64,000 bases of DNA. Source: Trematomus loennbergii. Its lineage: Eukaryota > Chordata > Actinopteri > Perciformes > Nototheniidae. Shown here piece after piece: positions 45,411-58,481 of the stretch (the first letter of the stretch is position 1; every line of letters begins with the position of its first letter). The DNA is taken from the NCBI GenBank assembly GCA_012861695.1, contig JAAOOA010000351.1, forward strand, positions 72,001-136,000, read 5' to 3'. The notes below the pieces were generated by a model. It had not been told where the DNA came from and did not search any database. It saw only the letters and a list, made by a program, of their open reading frames with translations. A program made the position numbers and the translations under genes.

Positions 45411-46258
45411 ATAGAAGCAGTGATTCGAAGCTTGCTTCAAATCACGTGACATATGACGTCAGAAGCAGCAACTGCTTCAAATCACGTGACATGTGACGTC
45501 CGAACCAGTACTGCTTCATTTCTTGAATGAATCAACTCACTGGTTCGCCGTCCAATCAGGTGATTCAATGCACTGCCTCGTCTCTATTCTGACTGGTGAC
45601 AGGTTGAAACAGTTTCGAATTTGAGCTCTTCAACACTTTATAACCGCTCTAAACAATGAGCAATGTGTGGGTTGTTGTCGTAGTTTACGTTGTTGCTGTT
45701 GAGTTGTTGTTGGTATTGCATTTTAATTGGGTCATTATAGAGCAAGCCAGGAAGAAAGATAGGTCGTTCTGGCTCGGGAAACACTTCGAAATGCGGAGAA
45801 GTTGTGAACAAAAAGAAATATGGTTAATATAAAAACAGTTGAATAGCATAAGTAATAGATAGCCCAGTGGATAGAGTCGCCGGCCCGAATGTGGAGATGT
45901 CCTCTGTGCAGCTGGTTCAAAGCCTGGAATGGGTGAGCTTTTAATCATTGCATTTCAACTTTAATACTTTAATAACTGATAAAAGGCCCTCTCCGCCCAA
46001 AAAAAATTCCAGCACTCTCTAGTCTCTACCCAATACACACAATTATCAATCTTTAATTGCAAATAGAACATGATATTCAGTCTTAGTGTGTGTGTGCATC
46101 GAATATTTTTCAAGGCAAAGATACGTTAAACCCACTGCAGCCTTGCACTTCGCCAGGAGAGGTCGCTGTAACTGAAGCTTCGAGAAATGAACCTATTTCC
46201 GACACAATTGTCCAAGTGGTTCGATGCTTCATTCAAAGCTTCATTTTGCCATCACTAC
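45411..46258. mobile_element. probable hAT MITE (CAGTGATTCGAAGC / TTGCCATCACTA ends)
   Basis: Left CAGTGATTCGAAGCTTGCTT and right AAAGCTTCATTTTGCCATCA are imperfect inverted repeats of a common fish hAT type. Repeats CTTCAAATCACGTGACAT (twice, about 45430 and 45475) are sub-terminal. No clear target duplication. Confidence 0.6.
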
Positions 46259-46261
46259 TTT

Positions 46262-46370
46262 TTTCCTTTAAAAACATTGTTCCGTTTAATCCTGTATGAT
46301 CCAGTCTGAGTCTAGTGATGGTGATCTCCTCCCGTCTGTTCCTTTCTGCATTGATCTTTATTATTTAGTG
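46262..46370 (-). mobile_element. LINE 3' fragment
   Basis: CAGTCTGAGTCTAGTGATGG and GATCTCCTCCCGTCTGTTCC resemble the LINE region at about 39530-39590. Confidence 0.55.
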
Positions 46371-46377
46371 GGAATGC

Positions 46378-46717
46378 TGTGACGGCCCCTAGGCCTTAGA
46401 CTCAGGTCCCTGGTTAGCCACTCCCCAAATCAGGAGAGATTGCTGACACCTGATTTTGGTTGACTGCTCAGCTACAAGTATGGGTGCCTGAGCAGTCAGT
46501 CTCTCTCTCTTCTTGGGTTGCTTGGCTCTACTGGACCTTGGTTTGTTTGTTTTTGCTTTATATACTGATGCATGTTCACACACCCACACACTACAACACA
46601 CATTACTGATTAACTGACTTCATAGTTAACTTAGTTTCTTTAAATAAATGCACTTTAATTGGACATGAACCATGTGTGGTCTCCTTCTTTTGTCCGTCCT
46701 TGAGCCAGGGCGTGACA
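46378..46717 (+). repeat. gypsy 5' LTR (340 bp)
   Basis: TGTGACGGCCCC ... AGGGCGTGACA; AAATAAATG at about 46642. TGGGTCAAATTTTGAC follows, possibly the primer-binding site. Confidence 0.85.
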
Positions 46718-46894
46718 TGGGTCAAATTTTGACATACATTTTGTTGGTATGAATTTTCTGTGCTAATTTAGGTTGGAGTATCACACATGGATGTAGTTGT
46801 TTTGGAGAGCTTTATAATCTAGTTTGGGCCAGTTTTCTTTGAGGTAAATATGCTAAAATGTTTGGTGTGGCATGTGACTGGTGTTCTCCTCTGT

Positions 46895-49451
46895 TACCCC
46901 TTTCACACCAAGGCTTTTCCCCTTCTAGCTCCGTGCTAGAGCTTTTCTGGTTCAGAACCGGTTCTTCGGTTTAGCGCCGGCTCTTTTCACACCGCTCAGA
47001 GCCCGACTGGTGCTGCCGCTGCTGCGTCATGACGTCACAGTTTACGTCGCTGAGTTTCTCCCCAACGGAGCTCACCTCACAACAACAACGGCCGGGGACT
47101 GCGTCGGGTCGATGATCGTGTTGCTTTTAATCATACGAACCCAGATTAAATTAAATAACGACTTCTCCAACCTTATACTTTTCTCCAGAGTGCCGTGGTT
47201 CATTGTTTATTAATGTGTTTCAGCGGCATTTACCGACCGCTGCAGTGCTGACTGCTCTTCAACGGGAGTGTATTCTCCCGTTAGCTCCGGGTTAGCTCAC
47301 ACGGTGACGGTGTCAGTACCATATGTGTTCGGCCTACCATATGTGTTCGGGGTCCGTCGCTTACCAATGACGTCATGCATTGTGATTGGTTGTACGGTAA
47401 TCGCACGCTCGGTGTAACTAGGGGCGCTGAATAGGGTATACGGGGGTCTGATCAAAGGATGAAGCTGTTAACGTGCTGCTACCATAAACTGGCTGTAGCC
47501 CACAAACTGAAGCAGAATGATCTAGGGCTGTCCCGAATACCATTTTTCGGGCTCCGGATATTCGGTAGTAATGCGGGGGGGGCGTAGTAATCAGCAGCGA
47601 ACTGCTTCAACACGTGTATTTCGGTGTATTCACGGCATTCATTTTGTTATTCTACAGTATTGTTGTTTTATAGTTATTCGTTAATGTAACCCAATTTGTG
47701 TTCTTTGAAATTGAAAAGGATATCGCATTGTGTTTGTTACTTTCATTGCAATTGTATATCGGTTTCCTATTTATGGACATGCTTTTATTTTGAAGGAGAG
47801 TTAGCGCAGTTGACAGGAAGTTGTTGTTGCTTTGGAAACAACGTGACAGAGTTTAACGGAGAAAAGTAATATCTACATATAAAGACGGAGAAAGTAAACG
47901 ATAACTTTTATGGTTAAGTGTTAGCACCCCCGAAGAGGCACAAGCTCTTACGTTGATATTGGAGATTTCAATAAATTCAATTTGAAAAAAAACGGGGAAA
48001 AAACAAACAAAACGAATATCCGAATAACGAAATTGAAACCCGAAATAGTACTCAACGAACGGATATTCGGGTACAGTAGGGCTGTACCCGAATACTATAG
48101 TAAAGTTATAGTAAATAATAACAAACTCCAGTGTTAGAATTCCATAATTCCATATTCATAAATAAAATGAAATGCAAATAACATTTTCTTGGCTGTGGAC
48201 TTGTACTCTACATAATTATGTTGAGCTCATGGTAATCTAATTCAATAAACAATAACTGCAATGAACATATAGCATTTTCTGACTCGTAAAATGATTGGAT
48301 ATAGTGTAATTTGGTAAATGATTCTGTGTTGAAAAATGTATATCTTTAAAAACTGCGTTGGTGTATTAGGGCGGGCCATACTATTTATTTTTTGTAAATC
48401 GATCGAGAGGGGTGTTCAAATAACGTATTTTGGTATGTAGAACACATCTATTTAGATTTATTTATTTTGAAGTTGTTGCTATGGAAATAACATGACGGAG
48501 AAAAAAGTAATATCTTCTACATATAATAACGGACAAAGTAAAGAATGAAGTGTATGTTTAAATCTTACCTTGAGTCTGGAGTTTCAATACATTCGGAATT
48601 TGACCGTGTAAAATGTCCTCTTGGGTTACCGTACAGCCAATGCGTGACGTCATTGGTAAGCGTAACGGACCCCGAACACATCTGGTAGGCCGAACACATA
48701 TGGTACCTACAACGGCTCTAAAGTATTCACTGTCTGACTGTCACACAAGCAGCTGTTACATATCCCCAGTTCCCCTTAAGTTAATGTGTGTCAGTCTGAG
48801 TTGACGCTGTTTGGTGTCAGTCTGAATTGACGCTGTTTGGCATCACAACGCTGTTATGAAAGTTTCTCTGGTATAACATGGGTGATGTTAGCATAGCAAC
48901 CGAAGCTAAACTGACTACTTGCTAAGCCGTTTTATACAGGCACTTTTTACCGGCGTATTTTTCATTATGATTCTACTTGTGATAGTCGGACATGACAACC
49001 TGTGCAGCCCATGTGTTGATTCCATCCGATAGCTGCTATAATAACAAACAAAACGTCTGCCTGCTCTCCACAATTATCAATAACAGCGAACGGATGGTCA
49101 AAGTAAGGTACAAATAAACAGAATCACACGAAGCCTGGTTAGTGTTGCCTGACTTTATAAAGCGTGTTTTTTTTTTACAAGTGTGTGGTTGCGTTCTAGT
49201 CACTTTGCTCAGCACTACTGCTGGTTACAACTTTTATTTGCCGTACTCGCCTTAACTGTTATCTCAGGTTAATCTCGCCCCCCTCCGACGTAAGCGGTTC
49301 TTGCTTCTACACGGACAACTTTTTGGTGCTCGAAACGAACCGGATTCCGGAGCTTAGAGGCTGCTCCGCTGCGGTGTGAACAGGAAAACCCGGTGCTTTT
49401 CAAGCACCAGCACCGAACCGGCCCCGAAACACCGTTGGTGTGAATGGGGTA
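46895..49451. mobile_element. TIR element (TACCCCTTTCACACCAA ends) with a nested insertion
   Basis: Left TACCCCTTTCACACCAA and right TTGGTGTGAATGGGGTA are inverted repeats; similarity continues weakly inward (GTTCACACCG/TTTTCACACCG). Target duplication may be only TA. 2,557 bp including the nested element; no transposase seen. A short ORF at 47010 is not recognisable. Confidence 0.72.
47319..48703. mobile_element. unclassified element with long (about 85 bp) TIRs, nested
   Basis: CCATATGTGTTCGGCCTACC starts the left end, and its reverse complement ends the right. The TIRs each carry two direct copies of a CCATATGTGTTCGG word (one is CCAGATG on the right) and continue through GACCAATG-like, GACGTCA and CTGTACGGTAA sequence. 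TA flanks both sides. Interior AGGGCTGTCCCGAATACC (47525) and AGGGCTGTACCCGAATAC (48079) suggest a further nested fragment. No ORF of note. Confidence 0.75.
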
Positions 49452-49800
49452 CGTGAGGCCAAGCAGCAGGTTCTAATAGAGTCTGTTGTCGGGGGTTGGG
49501 TTTAGTGTGACAGAGAAAGTGGCTAGAGCAGTTGTCTCGGGATCACGTCCATGGTTTCTTGTGGGGTCGCTGTGTATACAGTTGCCTTCCAGTACCACTG
49601 GGTTTCAGTGAATAAATACCCGCCACAAGTATCTGTACGAAGACTAGGTAAGAGTTTAGTCAGATAAGGGACATACTGTAATGAGTTAGTTGAGTATGGG
49701 GAGTCACCAGTTGTTGTTGTTGCCACTAGTTGCATAGTGTAAAGGTTTGGTGTGTTACCTCAATTTGGTTATCTAGGTTGCTAGATTTTTGTGGTTTGAT

Positions 49801-50818
49801 ATGGCTAACATTGTGGAAGATTTTGTTCAGTGTCCCTCTGATGAGTTGTTGGAGCAATGTACAAAGGAGCAGTTGGTGAAGATTGCTCATTATTACTCCG
49901 TTGATGTTGATTCCAAACAAATAAAGGAATCCCTGAAAAGTATTATAAAAGCTCATTTACTAGACTGTGCTGTACTGATGGACAGGGGAGGTAAGAGCGT
50001 TGTAACTAATTCTGTGTCTGGCTTAACATTTGAACAACAGAAAGAATTGTATATTCTTGAAAAAGAGGTGGAACAAATCAAATACAAAAGGAACAAATTA
50101 AACTGGATTTGGAACTGCAAAAATTGGCTTTGATTAGGGCAGGTAAAATGTCTGCATCGGCTTTGAATGAGGAACTTGTAAGTTCACGCTTTGATGTTGC
50201 AAGTAATTTATTGTTGTTGCCAAAGTTTAATGAAAATGATATAGACACTTTTTTTTGTCTGTTTGAGCGTGTTGCTGATTCAAGGGGCTGGCCTGATGAG
50301 GACAGAACTTTAATGTTGCAGTGTGTGTTTACATCTTTGGTGAGCGTTATGATAGGAATGAATCTCAGAAAGCAGGATCTTTGTCCCCAAAGTTTGCACA
50401 GCATCCTAATGGCACAAGCAATGCCAATGTGTGTCATTATTACCATCAACAGGGTCATTGGAAAAAAGAATGTCCATTGCTAGAGGGGAAAAGCAACAAT
50501 TTTCATGTGAAGTCAGTTGGTTTGGCTACAACTATTCATAATCCCAAAGTTGGTGAAACAGAAGTCTTGGCTCCATTGCAAATGCAGGTTAAGCCAATTG
50601 ATATCTCAGAGGTTGAGTCGGGTTTTGCTCCGTTTATGTTTGACGGTTTTGTAACTCTAGTTGGGAGTGACAAGAAAGTTCAAGTCAGGATTTTGAGGGA
50701 CTCAGGAGCTTTGAATACTTTTGCGAGGGAGGCCATCTTGCCTTTTTCTCCAGATTCAGACATGGGGCGCTGTGTTCCAGTTGGAGGGATTGGTCTGCAA
50801 ACCTGCAAGTTAACTTAG
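49801..50818 (+). pseudogene. gypsy gag and protease relic
   Basis: MANIVEDFVQCPSDELLEQC starts gag at 49801, with TKEQLVKIAHYYSVDVDSKQ. A frameshift near 50085 leads to LLPKFNENDIDTFFCLFERV and SRGWPDEDRTLMLQCV. An internal deletion near 50330 joins this to a third frame with a zinc knuckle (CHYYHQQGHWKKEC) and a protease-like RILRDSGALNTF (DSG). Homology ends exactly where LTR sequence starts (50808). Confidence 0.85.
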
Positions 50819-50901
50819 TTTCTTTAAATAAATGCACTTTAATTGGACATGAACCATGTGTGGTCTCCTTCTTTTGTCCGTCCTTGAGCCAGGGCGTGAC
50901 A
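50808..50901 (+). repeat. gypsy 3' LTR end (94 bp)
   Basis: Identical by eye to 46624-46717 and ends AGGGCGTGACA. Confidence 0.9.
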
Positions 50902-51716
<815 letters not shown>

Positions 51717-51779
51717 ACACCGGTCCATGCCTCAACAGCTCTAAGCCAAATCTGAAATCTCACCATATGCACGCATCCC

Positions 51780-52070
51780 TCGCCATAAAACACGATGTCC
51801 CTTTAACTCCTATGAAAATGTTCAAAAAGTGCTCAAAATTCACATGTGTGCTAACAGTCCAGCCGTGAAGACATCTACAAGACAGTTTTGAGATTTCTTC
51901 AAATGCCGTTGCCATGGCAACACAATGCTCGCCATGAAACACGGTTTCTCATAACTTCAGTGAAAATGCTTCAAACGGCCCAAAACTTCACAGGTTTGGT
52001 AACGATGCAGCCATCAACGCATCTAAGCGTATTATGGGGTGTCATCAAATGCCGTTGACATGGCGACAGA
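51780..52070. repeat. two degenerate tandem units of about 145 bp
   Basis: CCATAAAACACGATG...CAAATGCCGTTGCCATGG and CCATGAAACACGGTT...CAAATGCCGTTGACATGG align along their length, with inner matches such as CAGCCGTGAAGACATCTA/CAGCCATCAACGCATCTA. Confidence 0.65.
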
Positions 52071-52311
52071 TCATTCACCATCAAGTTAGTTCAAAAGTTT
52101 GCAGTTTAAATATTCTGCTGCTTTTCCAAGCCTTTTTACTTTCTTTTCTTACTCATCACACATTCAAGCCCCCAGTGTTCATGTATCATTTCAATCTAAA
52201 TTCTTCACTTTCTTCTTACACATTACATTTCAGCATAGCAGTTTAGCGTCAACTTTTCAGCATAAAGCATTCCCACTTGCAATTTCTTCAGGAATTGCAT
52301 TCTCTAGTTGC

Positions 52312-53090
52312 TTTTCCTTCTCCTTTTCCAAGTGAAACTGGTATTGCTATTTCCTTCTGTAATGCCTCTTTTGCTAACTTATCAGCATGCTCATTCCCTT
52401 GAACCCCCTCATGTGCAGGCACCCAGCATAACTGCACATATATTCCCCTCCTCTGAAGTCTCAGTAAGCAATGGTTAAGTTCAATGATTAAATCTTCTAA
52501 CTGTTATTGTCGACTGTGTAGTGATCACTAATTTACTCATGTTACATAATTCACTCATGGAACTACGGGTTGGGGGTATTGTTTCCCCACGGACACATAT
52601 GTTGACTGTACCTACTGTATACCTACTGTGTGCCCTCTTTCTCTTCTTCCCTTCTCTTCCCGGACTTCAAGCCAGCAACATGTGCTTATCTGATGCTCAA
52701 TAAAGCACTTCTGTTCCATATCCAAGCAGACACAATAGAGGTTTTACTGACACCTGTTGACCGATTGCTGTAGTGATGTTTGCACATGTTGCCCTCCAAA
52801 ATACTTGAGTTTTGCTGCATTCCTTCATTGCAATGCAGCCTAGTCCCTACATGAGTCTCATATATTGGACAATTCTGTGAGGTCCCCGTCTTATACTTAC
52901 TATAGATATAAGGAGAATATTATAACTCTATATCTGTTCCAAATTGAAATGTTGGAAGGTAGCTTCAAGATATGAACCCAGATACCATCATGCATCACAC
53001 AGTTAAGCAGAGTACACCAAGATGTTCTCAACCCTCCAAGTTGGTCTGCATTTAGATTGAACATTTCTGAGTTGAATTTGACCAAAACTG
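52312..53090. repeat. duplicated block: LINE fragment + LTR-like tail + 16.5-kb-type sequence
   Basis: 52312-52720 matches about 13345-13752 and 52720-53090 matches 16492-16860. It lacks the hAT/TTAA/Harbinger nest found in unit A and also about 170 bp of older sequence. Confidence 0.85.
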
Positions 53091-54515
53091 ATTTTTTCTT
53101 TTGAGTAATAAATCAGAGTTCTTACTTAAATCTCAGATCTATGAAGAAAGTTCTGAAGGTTGTCATGAAAATAAATAAAATATATTTTAAGAAAAATCTG
53201 ATTTCTGAGATTTTCTTGAAAAAAAAAATTGAAAATCTGAAAAAAAGGTTTAATTTTTTTATCAGAATTCTGACTTTCACTAGTAAAGAAAAAGTTGAGG
53301 TCTGACCAAAGTGATTTTTATCTGACTTTAAGTTTCACATGTTCCCACATGTTCCTAACCCTCTTCCATAGAGCTTCTTCCTCTCCATTCTTTGGTGTAA
53401 ATAAATGCACTTGTGTTCACTTCCCCCCCGACTCTCTCAATGTTATTTGTTGTTGTGTGTTACTGTATCCATTGTTGTCCTAGAGCTTATTGGGGACGTA
53501 GCAGTAAAAAAACAACTACATGCATTTAAAATTCATCTCAACTTAGTGCAGCTTCACTGGAGAGGAGAGGTCATTCATTTTAAGATTGAAAACTAAATAA
53601 TGAGATTTTCACTTGCGTCCTCTTAGCTCTTTTATTAACAAGAAAAACTCCAACATTTTATTTACAGACATGTAAATGTGGCACTCATCTCACATCTTGA
53701 AAATAGAAACACAATTTATAACAAACTCAACCTGTTAGCTTTTCTTTTTTATCACTTTTCTTTGAATGTGTTTTTTTTCCTTTTTCAAACTTTCATTAAT
53801 GCATTCAACACTTTGAGACTTAGTCAAAACTAAAAGACCTATTCAACAAATATTTAGAGCAAAGTTTACATTTTCATGCAGAGAAATCTCAGTTGAGGTT
53901 AACAGAAATCCTCCTGAGCAGTGACAGCCTCCATGGCTACACAGATGGAATGCCATTTAAGCCAACATTAAATAAGGTTTTTCTAGATATAAAACACTGC
54001 ATGAAATGAGCAAGACACACAGAAAAGAAACTCTCTGCCTCTACTACTGTGTTCCCTCTCACAGAACTATCCACAGTTCAAAGGATGCTCCTTTTGGTCA
54101 AACTTCAAGGTTTCAGTGAAATATCTCGAGCCAAGAAGATTTACATTCAGAATGTATTCTGCTCATCAAAAACACAATTGGGATTAAAACAAACTAAAAA
54201 AGGTGTTGTTTTGTATTCCTTGATGAGAAATGGAGAGATCTAGATGATAGCTTCTCTGGGTCCTTGTTAGTTATTCTTTTGTTCCCACACTAAGTTCTTA
54301 TTGCATAGATGTCTTTGATGTGGTAAACACTCCAAGAAACCAATACAATTCACTTTGATGGTTCATCAAAGGATCTCTCTGCTCTAGATATTTGCTAACA
54401 TACATTTTATATTGTTAGATAATCTAATTATTTTCCATTTGCTCTTCCTGCCAAACAGGTTCAGGTCTAGGGTGCGTCTTTTGAAATGTATAATGAGTAG
54501 TCATTGAGTCGGTAT
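53091..54515. other. no gene seen
   Basis: AT-rich sequence with runs such as GAAAATCTGAAAAAAAGG near 53230. ORFs are short and without motifs. Confidence 0.45.
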
Positions 54516-54620
54516 CAGTGGCGGCCGGCCCATAGGGGCGCTAGGGGCGCCGCCCCCCCTCTTCCCACATTAAAAAAAATATATATATATATTTAAAACA
54601 TTTTTTTATTTTTTTTTATT
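54516..54620 (+). mobile_element. hAT left end (CAGTGGCGGCCGGCCCATAG)
   Basis: CAGTGGCGGCCGGCCCATAG, GGGCGCTAGG and a C-rich run are the left end of a common fish hAT family. The right end and transposase were not found; the extent is unknown. Confidence 0.6.
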
Positions 54621-55434
54621 TTTATTTTTAATGAACAAGGTAAATATTATATAATTGGCATCAGTAAAATGTATAATCTACAATAAAATCTCGTTTAAAA
54701 TTGTGTTACGATGTCTAAAGTTACTGATAAGTCACATGTTTCCTGCCTGGCCTTGCCCGTGTATCATTGTATCATTACAAACCTGATGGTCACAGGGCTC
54801 CTACGTCAGCGCCCGGTGCAGTCTGTGAGTTGTTTGGACTCGTATCCAAGGAGACAAAACAGGAAGCTGTCATACACTCTGGAAGCTACCATTAGCAGCT
54901 AATGAAAACTCAGTTTTTGACATAAAAATGGAATTATGGATCATCAATAATTTTTTCAAAGTAACAGACACATTGGATTAACCTATGGATTAACCTTCAG
55001 CCGCGTTTTTCTCGTTTTTGATCAGAATTGTTATTCTGCAAAAGGTGAGCATATCTCCGTGTTTTGCTACCTAAAGCTACGTCGTGTGATGTCTGTATTT
55101 GCTTCCCCTGTTGCGAGTTCTGATCGCTCAGTGATGATACTTACAGTATATTTCTAGAATCTGTGGAATCTCAGCTTGTTAGCATAAGCTTGTTTGTGCA
55201 TATCCCATAAGTATATTGATTGATTTATACCTAGAGTGCGTTAGCATTTTTTCGCTCAGGGCTCATTTAGACGCTTCTTGTGAGACTTGTGTTTTGTTTC
55301 GGTAAACATGGTCCATATCATCAGTTAGCTGTGTTTCCTCTGAGTAGGACACATGAATAGTTTATTACATTTTAAGAAGCCCTGAGACACAGTTTCGTGA
55401 GAAAAAAAACGGGGGAAAAAAGCCCCTTAACAGG
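54621..55434. other. no gene seen
   Basis: Possibly interior or flank of the hAT element. Contains only short ORFs. Confidence 0.4.
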
Positions 55435-55880
55435 TTAAACCTGGGTCTCTGAGCGGGGAAAGGACAGAATGAATTGGGTGTCGTCAGCGTAGCAGTGGTA
55501 TGAAAAACCATGCGGGCTAATGACAGATCCGAGCGAGTTTGTGTACAAGGAGAAGAGGAGGGGACCAAGAACAGAGCCCTGAGGGACCCCTGTAGTTAAT
55601 TGACAAGGGTCGGTTACCCTGTAGGTACGGTCTTTGAGGTATGAGGTGAGGAGGGAAAGTGCAGAGCCTGAAACTCCAAGTTCTTGGAGAGTGCGAAGGA
55701 GGATCTGATGGTTCACCGTGTCGAATGCAGCAGACAGGTCCAACAGGATGATGACAGAGGAGAGGGAGGCTGCTTTAGCCGTGTGCAGTTCCTCAGAGAC
55801 AGCAAGGAGAGCAGTTTCTGTGGAGTGACCTGCCTTGAAACCAGACTGGTGCGGATCCACAAGATGGTAAACTGCCTTCC
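55435..55880 (-). mobile_element. L2-type LINE, RT fragment
   Basis: DPHQSGFKAGHSTETALLAV, LLDLSAAFDTVNHQILLRTL (first Asp), TTGVPQGSVLGPLLFSLYTN and YHCYADDTQFILSF (YADD) are the RT core of L2/Maui-like LINEs. Both ends are truncated. Open throughout but only about 145 residues. Confidence 0.9.
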
Positions 55881-55995
55881 CTGCCCTCATGTCTCATGGT
55901 TACCTCTCTTGAAGGGCCCAAACACCATAATGATATGCATGGTCATCCTTCTCAACATTGGCCTGGCCATTCTCTTCGTACACATTTTGTCATGA
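55864..55995 (+). CDS. putative 43-residue single-pass membrane micropeptide or terminal exon
   Basis: The frame reads MVNCLPCPHVSWLPLLKGPN followed by a hydrophobic segment (TIMICMVILLNIGLAILFVH) ending ILS. The hydrophobic part uses mostly G/C-ending codons in an AT-rich region. AATAAA (56019-56024) lies 24 bp after the stop. The layout (short polar N-terminus, one C-terminal membrane helix) recalls small reticulum membrane regulators, but no family was recognised. The start overlaps the end of the antisense L2 fragment. Alternatively this is a terminal exon with an acceptor at TCTCTTGAAG|GGC. It could also be a chance ORF. Confidence 0.25.
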   Translation: MVNCLPCPHVSWLPLLKGPNTIMICMVILLNIGLAILFVHILS

Positions 55996-57450
55996 GACAT
56001 CGTCCACCTCAGGTCATTAATAAACAAATCAAATGTGATTAAAATAACACAGTATACAAACTTGAGGGAATAGGGAGTCTACTCAAATACAAATGGTGTT
56101 TTAATAGCAGGTCACCACTCTGCAGAAGTGTTGGAGAGAGACGCCTCGTCCTCAGTTAGGACCAGAGATAAGAAAAGAAGAAGAAGCCTCACGCAGATGG
56201 CCGCAGCTTTTCTAAAGGTTGTTGCTGGTGTGACTGTGAGGCTATGTGAAGCTCCTCTCTTTCCAGAGGATTGACAAACTGAAGGACATGAACCTGATTC
56301 AGAACGTCTGGATATGAAGATGTTTGCATGTTAAAGTCGGGGCTGGATGGTAGAGTATGTCCTCCGTGCTTACACTGGAGAAGCAGCGCTAAAGAAGTCA
56401 CATCTTTGCAAAAGAAAAGGATTTTGAACCCTTCATTGGCACACACTGGCTGATTAGACCTGAACGATCATTACACTTTGTCACAACATGTTTGTATTAT
56501 GAAGAATGTTAATAACATACAAACTGAATATTCTCTCCACTGTGCCTTAAACTTGATTGAGACACTGCAGCAGACGTGTGAAGATTACTGGTGTTATTGT
56601 TTTAATATCTGCAAGTTTCAACAGAAAACTGCAATCCAACATTAAGCCAGTCTTTTTGTTTTCATCTTGCTGCTGCTCTGTCTCTTCAGACTCCAAAGCA
56701 TGTCCAGTTACATTTCAGCTAATTGCATTTGAGACTGTGGTGTACTACACTGTGGAACTTTCTCTTTTCACTGGGATTTATATGCATTATTGTCAATTTG
56801 TTGCTTTGGTTTGGGAGCTGTAGAAAAGGGGACAATAGGAAGCTTATGAGAGTCACAGTACTGTATGTTCCTGTTGGGTTTTAAATGAGAGCTGTGTATG
56901 TTTTGCAATAGAATGAGCAAACAAGAGAAAGGATTTTTGTTAATAAAAAAAAAACAATCACTGTATGATGTAAGTTCCTCAACTTACATCAATCTGGTGC
57001 ACTTTGAGAGCAACATGAAGAGCTCTATGGATACATCTCTCAACACCCATATGATACAGAACTGGAAGCAGATTTACTTTTCTTTATGGATATTTTACAA
57101 ATCACTCCCCTTTCAAACTGTATTCTTGTTTATTAACAACTTTCTTTTACTGTCATATAGTATTTTATACCTGTTTACTTTATTCTCTTGTGTTTTTATA
57201 ACTATAATGATCATATAAAGATGTGCCTTTACCTCACTGGTTGGAGAAAAAGCTTCTTATATTCGTTAGCATAGCTAGCTAACCAGATGCTAATAACAAC
57301 AAAGTTATTGACTGTATGATCAGTATGACAGATGATCAGATCGCCACTGGGCTTACAACTAAAGACACAGCCACGCACAAACTGCGGCATGTGTCCAGCT
57401 CCTTATCTGAAGAGCTGGAGCCGCGTTCTGGTGCTCTCTAAGCGTCAGCA
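55996..57450. other. no gene recognised
   Basis: Mixed sequence with short ORFs. Could include a 3' UTR of the preceding ORF, but nothing supports it beyond the AATAAA at 56019. Confidence 0.4.
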
Positions 57451-57690
57451 TGAAGAGCAGCTGATTTGAAAAAACAAACTCGAGAGACGGCTGAGTGACC
57501 GCAGTGCAGAATCGCTGTATAGTTTAAATCTCCTAACAATGTTGTCCATTTTAGACACAGGCCTATTATATTTACAGCCCTTAATAACATTCATTTTCTG
57601 GGCTCAATATGTGTCTTGGCCGTTTTTGTGTGATCGCTAAATTCACCTCGTTTATAATATTATCACCGTTCCAAGCAAACGAGGGCTTTT
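57451..57690. repeat. segment B block, homologous to 17166-17401
   Basis: AACAAACTCGAGAGACGGCT and following sequence match unit A. Beyond GAGGGCTT the two diverge, because unit A has the gypsy LTR there. Confidence 0.8.
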
Positions 57691-58481
57691 GTTTTGAAAT
57701 CACTTCCGCGAGTTTCGCCCCGCCCCTCGCTCCAATGAGCATTAGACCATTTAGTGAGGTAAAACAACAAAAACAAAAAGGCCTCTCAGATGCTCTTCCG
57801 CTAACTTGTGTAATAAAGAAAAACAAATGGACCGTAGATACACGGATTAGGGCGACACCATCTGGTCACAACTTTAAATATTTGACCATGTTTATGTGCA
57901 AATGAAGAACCTTTTTCCTTAAGTGAGACTCTTTTCTTTTCTGACTTTATGGGTATTTCACTTTATATTAAATACATAACAATAAGAGTGCAGAACATCT
58001 AATACACTTCAATATGAATCCAGAACAATACAACTGCAGGAGTATGGATAAAGCCAGATGTTTGCATGCATTTTGAGCCGATTGGGCAGAATCCAGCAGA
58101 GTGGATCGTGCTGTTCATCCTATGTAATCTATATGTATAGAAAAAAAGTCTAAATATTTAAGATAAAGCTGTGAAACAATCTCAATAATTGGCAGCAAAA
58201 ATGTAAGGTTTTTTTAATGCATAAAAGGATACATGTTGAGATAGGAAGTTATAATATCTTATATAAGAGAAGAGCTTGAATATTAAAAAATAAAGAATAC
58301 AAACTCTTGTGGCTCCTTCCTGTCTTCCTACTGGGTCTTTCTTGGCTTTGTTCTGGCTATCTTCTAGCTCTATTCAGGTTTTTGGAGTTTTTTTTCTAGC
58401 TCTATCCCTGATCATTTTCAGAACCTGAAGGCTCTATACGGACTATCTTCTGGTTCTCCTCTGGATCCATCCACTATCTCT
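57691..58481. other. no gene seen; absent from segment A
   Basis: About 790 bp that in unit A is replaced by the gypsy element. Mostly AT-rich. Confidence 0.5.

Larger units (their letters stand above)
39131..45411 (-). mobile_element. I/Nimb-like LINE (ORF1, EN-RT-RNase H ORF2), nearly full-length, decayed
   Basis: ORF1 with three Cys/His knuckles, then ORF2 with AP endonuclease, RT, RNase H and a C-terminal zinc motif, all minus strand: the domain order of the I superfamily. The 3' end is near 39131-39240, with A/T-rich AAATAAATAAAT runs. ORF2 is in about seven frame blocks, and a hAT MITE interrupts the endonuclease. Confidence 0.9.
46378..50901 (+). mobile_element. gypsy-type LTR retrotransposon, internally deleted, young
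   Basis: 5' LTR 46378-46717, leader (46718-46894 and 49452-49800), gag and protease relics, then the last 94 bp of a 3' LTR (50808-50901), which are identical to 46624-46717. RT, RNase H, integrase and most of the 3' LTR are missing. A TIR element splits the leader. Confidence 0.8.
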
